From contig CAVNZM010000005.1 in assembly GCA_963693365.1 (NCBI GenBank), positions 9,300,001 through 9,364,000 of the forward strand: 64,000 nt of DNA, in the 5' to 3' direction. A program made the translations under genes and the position numbers. The DNA is from Amoebidium appalachense. Its lineage: Eukaryota > Ichthyosporea. The notes beneath the pieces were generated by a model. It ran no database searches, had not been told where the DNA came from, and was given only the letters and a program-made list of their open reading frames with translations. Below are positions 56,703-64,000 of the stretch, piece after piece; positions within the stretch are counted from its first letter, which is position 1, and every line of letters begins with the position of its first letter.

Positions 56703-57028
56703 GACACACACACACACACACACATCACTGGGTGCGCTCGCTGGGGATTAGTTTTTTGGCACGCTGTTGACTTTATCGTGTGTTTATTATTTGCTATTTA
56801 TTGGCCAGCGGCCAACATTTAAAAATATACTATATACCTAAAAATAGATACTGACTACGGCCAGCAGACATTATACACCTTCCAGGACACATTAACACCA
56901 ATAGTCTAACACACCATACTCTCGATCACAAAGAATTCCTAACAAACAGAGAAAAGTGCAAAGGCTCTGTACTATTACTCAGATTCTAAATTTTAATTCT
57001 TTACAGTAAACTTCGGAATGAAAGCTAG

Positions 57029-57059
<31 letters not shown>

Positions 57060-57145
57060 CCCCTAACATGACTGTACGAAGAACAGGTATAACTTGAAGC
57101 ACTACAACACATATGAGATCCGTTACATTGGTGTACATTCCAATA
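54284..57145. other. Intergenic, head-to-tail between two minus-strand genes
   Basis: Unique sequence runs to about 55230, with possible upstream exons of the GPANK1-like gene near 54284-54463. C-run/(CA) and CCA repeats lie at 55239-55345, G tracts at 55603-55716 and CA arrays at 56500-56725. The unique sequence at 56060-56300 is open in places (RLAEKTIVSVHPTLAAAASL) but has no recognised domain. A C-run lies at 57030-57056. Confidence 0.55.
56500..56725. repeat. (CA)n/(CGCA)n array
   Basis: CA and CGCA units to about 56613, then about 85 bp of pure CA, then a short second array. Confidence 0.95.
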
Positions 57146-58814
57146 TTAGACACTAGTTTGGCTACTCTGACTACTCTGAGATCCTGATTGGCTGCCTGCA
57201 GACTTGCGGCCACGATTACTTTGCTTTCGATCGTGCCATTGCAGCTGCGTCTCTCCAGCAGGTGGCAACGCCAGGCCCAGCACAGCAGATGCACGAGAAG
57301 GGGGTGGGAACTGCCCACCAGCCGAGGGCTGGCCCACATGGCCCAAGTAAGGATGGGGACCGTGCTGCGGCAGTAGCCCAGGCATGGGGAAGGCAGGGCC
57401 GGGCTGAGGCGGCATGATGCCCCACGGTGGGGGCCAGCCATGTGGGTGGTGCGGGCCTGGATGGGGTGCAGGGGGCATGTGCGGCACATGGCCCTGCTGC
57501 ATGTCAAGCGCGGGTGCTGGTGGCATGGCATCCTGATTGGCTGCAACCCAACGTGGGCAGCTCTTGGCCCGATTGGAGCCGGGGCAGCCCTTGCCCTGGC
57601 GGCCACACGTCTTGCAGGTCTTGGGGGCTCTCTGGGGTGGCTGCATAGGAGGGGGCACCGGCAAATCCATCTGCAGGGGCCCCTCAGGGCCAATGTTGCG
57701 ATGCTTTTTGCCCACTAGCATGGGCAAGGGCCGCTCACGCTGCGCCCCTGCATCGACACCGTCTGGAACAGGGAGGGGTGGCAAGGGGGCAGGCCGTATG
57801 GTTGCTGGCACAGCGTCTGCCCTCTCCTCGCGCATACGCTTGCGGTGATCTGCCAGGCCCTCGTGTGTGGAGCGCTGTGCATGTGCCGTCTGCCAGGTCT
57901 TCCACTTGTCGAAATGCTTCTTGATGTAGGCCGCATCCTTCATGTAGATTCCCCCAGCCACAGAGGCAGCCTTGTTGAAGTCTTGGGCCAAAGCCTCGAA
58001 CAGCTGGCCGTTGGGCTTTGCATGTGCCTTGTAGGTGCCCAGGAGCAGCGTGCTGAATAGCTTGCGCTCCTGAGGGGTAAGCACCGGAAGGAAGGGGATG
58101 GCCACATGTTGCTTCTGCGCCAGGAACTTGTAGTCGCCCCTCAGTGCAGGGTCCGGCTGTGGTGCACCACGCGCCACCTGGTTGCCCCCCCCCATGGCAG
58201 CACCGTCACCCTCCTCGACCTCACAGTCCTCTGGCCCGCCCATCACGCCATTGGCTGCAGGCTCGATGTTATCAGACGGAGGTGGGGGTGCGGGCACCGC
58301 AACTGGCTCCTGCGCCGGGGCATTGGCCACACAGGAGAGCGGGGCAAAGTTGAAGTACTCCTCCGGTAGCTTGTAGCAGCCTACGGGTACCCACTGGGGG
58401 TCGAGGTGATGGCCGTACAGCATCAGCGCCAGTGCCTCCATGTCGTCAACAATCCAGGGGCTGTAGTGGGGGGGCCCCGATGCCTGGCCCAGGCGGTTGC
58501 GGTAGTGTGCACGCAGGTTGTGGCGGTGGCGCCTATTGGACATGGTGGCGTCCAGCAGGCGCAGCGACATGCGTGTGGCCCCAAAGTGGGTGGCCAGGGG
58601 GTTGTGCACTGCCCCCTCCACCTCGTTGGTGCCCCGGATGCAGCGGTAGCGCATGAGCCCATCTGCGTCGGCAGTGGTCTCGTAGTAGAGGGGCAGGCCG
58701 GGGGGGTCCGACAGACAGCCATTTTGGGCGTGTTCGAGCAGCGACTGTGGGGGCACAAGCAAACATCAGAGAGATGGGTGGGTGGTGGTGGTGGTAGTGT
58801 GTGTGTATGTGTGT

Positions 58815-58845
<31 letters not shown>

Positions 58846-58928
58846 GGGGGGGGGGATGGGGTTGCTAAGGAAAAAAACGAGCAGGGAAAGGCAAAAAACA
58901 ACTGGCTAGGCAGCAAGGGCCGTGCGGG

Positions 58929-58998
<70 letters not shown>

Positions 58999-59002
58999 AT
59001 GT

Positions 59003-59040
<38 letters not shown>

Positions 59041-59583
59041 GGCTAGGGTGTGCGTGTGTGTGCAGATGAACCAAGGATGACAAATAAGCGAAGAATCTTT
59101 TCTGTGGTGGTGGAGTTGTTGGGCGCCTGCAGGGGAGGGGGGGGGGGGGGGGGGGGATGTTGCCTCGAGTCTTTCAAAGCCATCCTTCTTGAACAGAGGC
59201 TTGCCATCCGGTCCGGGCGGCACATCCTTGTAGGTGTTTTTGAACTCCACCAGCCGCGAGACCAGCGTGTATGGGTCGGGAATAACCCGCCGGATGCGCT
59301 CCATGAAGTAGCTCAGGTCGCCGCCCTTGAGCTCGGTTTCAATGTCGATGCCCTTCTGCTCCAGCACCCCCTGTGAGGCAGGATGCCAATATTAATTTAC
59401 TACGCACACTGCAATTTGGGTTTGGTAGACTTTGATACCTGCCGTTATTGTAGGACCCCTCCCCTCCACCCCCCCCATCTTCTCCCCCAACACAAGTAAA
59501 AAATGCATGTGGCTCTTTCCCCCCACAACCCTACATTATTTCTCTCTAGGCATATGAATAACCCCCACTCTCCTCCCCCCCCC

Positions 59584-59625
<42 letters not shown>

Positions 59626-60666
59626 TTCCCCCCCCCTCTCTCTGAGGCTCAGGCTCTCTCTCTTCCCTCAGAAGTTTTGTCGAAGGTGTGCATGGTTGTG
59701 GGTGGAATGGTGAGTGTGTGCTAACGAGTGTATGTGTGTGTGCGCGTCAGTCACGCATGTTGTTGTTGCCGTTTTTTTTATTTTTATTTTTTATTTTTTA
59801 TTTTGGGGGGGGGGGGGGAGGGGGGGGCACCTTCACATGTCCGTAATCCTCTTCATTCCACACAAATATTGCCTCGCTGAGTGCGCGTGCGTACTCAGCC
59901 CTGCGGGGGTGTGACTTGTACGTGCCGTCCGCCGTGTTTGCAATGGAGTGGAAGGCGTCATTCAGCACAGTCTGCCACACCACCTCCCCAGGCGGTGCCT
60001 GGCCCAACATGCCCTCTCTGGGAGCTGCCTCGGGTCCCCCTGGGGCTGCCTCAAGGCCCCCCGGGGCTGCCTGGGGGTCCTGGGGGGGTGCCTGTGGGCC
60101 GGCAAGGGGTTGCTGCTGCTCGGCAGGGGGAGGGGCTGGGTCAGGGACCACCGGCACCTCGGCACCTGGGTCCGGTGGGGGCTGAATGGGCCGTAGCCAC
60201 TGCAGGTGCACCATCAGCTCAAAGGGCGGCGGGCCCAGCTCTCCCAGGGTCTTGCCCTTGTCGGGGCCAAAGGGCACCTGCATGGCCGGCGACAGCACCT
60301 GATCCACCCGCACCACTGCATGCTTCTTGCCCACCTTCATGCCCCCCCAGCGCTCCGGCTGCACAGCCAGCACCACCCCGGTGGCTGCTGCAGCATGTGG
60401 GCCCCGCCGGGGCACAATCTCAACCCCTTCACCGAGTGCCTTTGCATGAAGCCGCGCTGCATGTCATAGAGGGAAGCAAAAAACTCAGCCAAAAAGCCAC
60501 AGCACCAACGTTTTTCTCTTCGCTCCACAAAAATCAAATGCATATTCCTTAGCAACCCCCTCCCCCCCCCCCCTCCCCCCCCCCCCCCCCCCCTTCTCCC
60601 TCCCCCCCCCCCCCCTCTCCCAGTGCCCAGCTTGTGTGGCACTTGCACGTGTTAACAGTGCTATAG

Positions 60667-60700
<34 letters not shown>

Positions 60701-61554
60701 ACCACCACCACCACCAATCACCCCCTCCTTTGATAGCCACCCGACACCCAGCATAACACAACTGGAACACTGGCCCATGTGGTCAGCCACCCCCCCCCCC
60801 CCCCCCCCCCCCTCCCCCCCCCCCTCCCCCCTCCCCTCCCTCCTCTGGGGGGCCCACAATCTTTCTATATCTGGCATAAGCACATAAGCACTGGGGCAAA
60901 AAGCAGGTGGGATACACACCTGACAGGTTTGGCCTATCGACCACGGCCGAGTAGACCTGCAGGGACGCATATGCATCAAGGGCAGCGTAGGTGGCCTGCA
61001 CCTCTGATAGCGGCTCGTGCCAGTTGGAGCATCGAACAAGTGCCGGCTTGGGCAGCTTCTTGCCTATGACCTGGGCAGTGATGTCGGCCAAGCCCCGGGC
61101 CGCAGAGGTGATAGCTGCACGGGCATAGCAGAACCGGCCCAGCTCCAGATAGCTGGCCACAGGGGTGCCGTAGTCCTTGTTGAGGTGGGCCGAGTCCGTG
61201 CCGATCTGCTTGCCCACCTTGATGATGCTGGGGTCCCTAAGCAGCGCAATCAGCTCGTCCACCAGCCGCGCGGGCGGGCTGTGGTTGGGGCCCATGCGTG
61301 CCAAGTGGAAGATGTACACGGCCCGTGCGGTGGCAATCTGCAGCGTGCAAACCTTGGACCGCGCCTGGCCCACCCGATAGACCCACTCGCAGTCCAGCCC
61401 CACCACGCGGTGCTGCTGCCCCTCCAGGTCGGCACGAATGGCCGCTGTAGCCACCACCGCCCCCTGGCAGTCGGTGTACACCGGCTTAGGGTAGTTGGCT
61501 GCATGTGTCACAACGGTTCGCGCCCCACGTACCAACGACACAGACGCCGCGCAT
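57146..61554 (-). CDS. DEDDy 3'-5' exonuclease fused to a transposon-like C-terminal region
   Basis: Exons 60456-59831, 59370-59164 and 58744-57146 (stop) follow a first block ending at 60920. The first block is read as 61554-61533 plus 61498-60920 around a 34-nt intron; a GTG-led continuous frame from 61541 is the alternative. The total is 1010 residues. Residues 35-195 look like a Werner/RNase D type exonuclease: GLDCEWV (D43, E45), GKQIGTDSAHLN, and YAALDAYASLQVY (Tyr and Asp of motif III). A second region (about 201-478) has Pro-rich linkers and the segments RALSEAIFVWNEEDYGHVK and DLSYFMERIRRVIPDPYTLV. The C-terminal exon has YRCIRGTNEVEG...H, a Pro-rich stretch, a Cys cluster (CKTCGRQGKGCPGSNRAKSC) and a Ser/Gln tail. 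Similar exonuclease plus RGT-x-x-EG combinations occur in expanded, transposon-like families of several eukaryotes; that link is from memory. The intron 58745-59163 has a GC donor. GC-rich throughout. Confidence 0.75.
58745..59163 (-). other. GC-AG intron in the exonuclease gene
   Basis: Coding-strand donor CTCGAG|GCAACA, then a C-run; acceptor GTGCCCCCACAG|TCGCTG. Phase 0 on both sides. It contains a (CT)n/(TG)n/G-run block (plus-strand view) and a second TG-G block. Confidence 0.75.
58798..59039. repeat. (TG)n-G(n) and (CT)n-(TG)n-G(n) blocks
   Basis: TG then a G-run at about 58798-58855, and CT, TG, G-run at about 58932-59039. On the coding strand each reads C-run then CA. Confidence 0.95.
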
Positions 61555-62560
61555 CAGCCAACTTCATGTGTGTGCAATATATAATGCCTTATTAATCTAT
61601 TGTATGATCAAAAGGAAATTGCGATATTGCTTCTGCTTAGCGCTCGTTTCAAACGTAAAATGCACATGCATCATGGCATCGTGTGCATGCGGCAAACAAA
61701 TACAGACCTAGAATGGCATGCAAGGGGCCTATCTATTGGCTGAGCAACTTGGTGCACAGATTCGGAGTTTCGGGCTAGATCTGCGTTTGCGACACACTAC
61801 GCACGCGGCCCATGCCGCCATGCGCCAAAGAAAATCTATAAGGACACACGTGTACCAGACACGCCATATATTCGACATGTAACACGTGTTGTTTGTGCAC
61901 TATGTTACGTGCGGTCGGCCGTGCATCACATGCATAGGCTGGATTGCAACTTGCCTGCAGCGCCTGAGCTGCCTGACGCGGAACTCACAAGGACCGGTGC
62001 CAGGTGCACCGAAATGGCACGCTGCAATTTTAGGTAAACCAATCAAATCGACCGACACGTGACGGGTCGCTCAACAATGTGCTGTAACTAAAAGAGCAAT
62101 TTGAAGTGACAACGCCCATGTGTGCACAACACAGCACACCATGCACATTAGCGATCCTGCATCTTTTGCAGCCTGAAAGCTTATGTTTTACACTATTATG
62201 GGCTCAGATGTTGTAGCCCGCAGAATGGCATGTCACTTCGGTCCGTCACTGACGGCCGGGGTTCGATTTTCCGAGAAAACGTTCCTGTTTCGGACGCGTT
62301 GCCATGGTGGCGGCGGTGCTGCAGCCTGTGCCAGGCAGGGCATGCGCATGCGCAGCCGCTGGCTGGGGCTTTAAGGGGCCTTAAACATGGCAACTTTTGT
62401 TTTCTTGGTCAGGTACACACAGCTGTTTGCGAACTCACACATCCAAGCTTAAGGCAGTACCGTATCATGCCATTGAATATACTTTCCGGCTCTGGCAATC
62501 TGGGTCAAGAATCAAATCTTTATGAATTAGGTGTGTGTTTAATATCATGATTATGACAGT

Positions 62561-62748
<188 letters not shown>

Positions 62749-63016
62749 ACATAACATGTGTCTCTGTGTGTACATGTATGAGCGTGTGTGTGTGGTGTGT
62801 GTGTACATGCATGTGCGCTTGTGTATTGGTGTGTGCACGTGTATATGTGTGTGCGGAAGTGTGTGTGGGTGTGTGGGTGTCATGTATACGTGTTTATCTA
62901 TGACAGATAGAGGTGTGTATAGTATGTGTCTACGATGTGTAGTGTTTGTGTCACGGTGTGCGCAGTATGTCATTGTTGTGCTGATACTTCAATATACCAT
63001 TAATGCATTCTCTGTG

Positions 63017-63126
63017 ATACAGTACGATCTGTGCACATGTCTAGGCGGAAGACGGTAAGATCCCCTGAGGCAGTGCCTCGCTGGGAGTGAACCGGGATAA
63101 AAAAAAAAATAATAATAAAAAAAAGA
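63017..63126 (+). mobile_element. Short retroposon (SINE-like) with 18-bp target-site duplication
   Basis: ATTAATGCATTCTCTGTG (62999-63016) and ATTAGTGCATTCTCTGTG (63127-63144) differ at one base and flank a 110-bp insert. The insert carries GGAAGACGGTA, a GAGGC-AGT-GCCTC hairpin and CCGGGA before an A/(AAT)-rich tail. Its 3' region resembles that of the element at 19475-20149. Confidence 0.85.
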
Positions 63127-63189
63127 ATTAGTGCATTCTCTGTGCATCTGGTTGTGTGTAAGTCTATGTAAATATATCCCAAAAAACTA

Positions 63190-63370
63190 CCTAAATATCA
63201 TATTGCTTTTCTCCCGATCTATCACAAAACCTGCCTAAATATCATAGATCATATCCCGGAAAATCCCGAAAAATGGACCTAAATATCAAGTTCATCTATC
63301 TCTTGGGCCCCTATCTATCCCGAGAAATATCATTTTTCTCTCGCTGAAGCCTAAATATCCGGGCTAATAT
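63190..63370. repeat. Irregular CTAAATATC repeats
   Basis: CCTAAATATCA or close variants recur near 63191, 63234, 63279, 63350 and 63426, spaced by about 45-75 bp with TCCCG-rich sequence between. Confidence 0.6.
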
Positions 63371-63436
63371 CCGGTGCTAAACTTAGCCCGGCGGGCAGGT
63401 ATCCATATTATTTCGAAGACTCAGGCCTAAGTATCA

Positions 63437-63437
<1 letters not shown>

Positions 63438-63532
<95 letters not shown>

Positions 63533-63546
63533 GGTGGGTGGGTGGT

Positions 63547-63597
<51 letters not shown>
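63438..63597. repeat. (TG)n then G-run
   Basis: TG to about 63523, GGTG units to 63545, then about 50 G. Same polarity as the other compound repeats. Confidence 0.95.
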
Positions 63598-63731
63598 TGC
63601 ATGCATGAATAAAAAGGATATGCATATGGATCATATGCACCATTACGTACGTGTGAGTCGTGACAAGTCGGCAGTGCACGTGTGGCCGGCCCCGGCCTCG
63701 ATTGAGGGCGGGGGGTGGGGGGGGGCCGGAA

Positions 63732-63770
<39 letters not shown>

Positions 63771-63845
63771 GGGGAGGGGGAGGAATAACTTGTATGCATG
63801 CATGAAAAAGAGTATGTGTGCACGAACCAGAAGGCCAAAGGCTGG

Positions 63846-63886
<41 letters not shown>

Positions 63887-64000
63887 AAGGCACGGGACGG
63901 TCTTGCCACCACAATGAAATTTTATCCTTGCTCACGTCGACTACTTATCTTCTGCTACATATACATGACTTTTTATCAGCCTGACTTTGCATTCGTTCAC

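Overview
The window is nuclear DNA from an intron-rich eukaryote. It carries spliceosomal introns with good donor, acceptor and reading-phase agreement, a LINE-type reverse transcriptase relic, and very dense homopolymers and dinucleotide repeats. The species cannot be fixed from sequence alone. GPANK1-like and Unkempt-like proteins, and a long run of ankyrin repeats, fit a protist, alga or early-branching opisthokont. Coding exons are short unique islands; nearly all simple repeats lie in introns or between genes.

Layout. (1) 209-6518, plus strand: eleven exons of an Unkempt-like protein (three CCCH fingers, linker, C-terminal RING), with the 5' end off the window. (2) 6519-22127: mostly repeats and unique non-coding DNA, with a small two-exon gene (10312-10856, minus), a weak ORF (17450-17959, plus), and a 675-bp retroposed element with a perfect 15-bp target-site duplication (19475-20149). 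(3) 22128-32808, minus: a twelve-exon gene for a 564-residue ankyrin protein with a C-terminal membrane anchor. (4) 35985-38646: a decayed LINE with a poly(A) tail. (5) 45333-50035, plus: an eight-exon flavin amine oxidase with a signal peptide. (6) 51863-54283, minus: a GPANK1-like gene (ankyrin, zinc finger, G-patch), convergent with the oxidase. (7) 57146-61554, minus: a gene joining a DEDDy 3'-5' exonuclease to a large transposon-like C-terminal region. (8) 63017-63126: a second small retroposon, flanked by an 18-bp target-site duplication.

The genes do not form an obvious pathway. What unites the window is genome structure. Four of the 32 introns reconstructed here use GC-AG borders. Most introns carry a sense-strand C-run just inside the donor. 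Compound repeats almost always run 5'-C(n)-(CA)n-A(n)-3'. A dispersed repeat ending in a C-run appears five times, always inside introns and always in the sense direction of the host gene.

Exon boundaries were read by eye from splice signals and reading phase. For four of the five multi-exon genes the joined lengths divide by three with no internal stop. The 5' ends of the Unkempt-like, GPANK1-like and exonuclease genes are the least certain parts.
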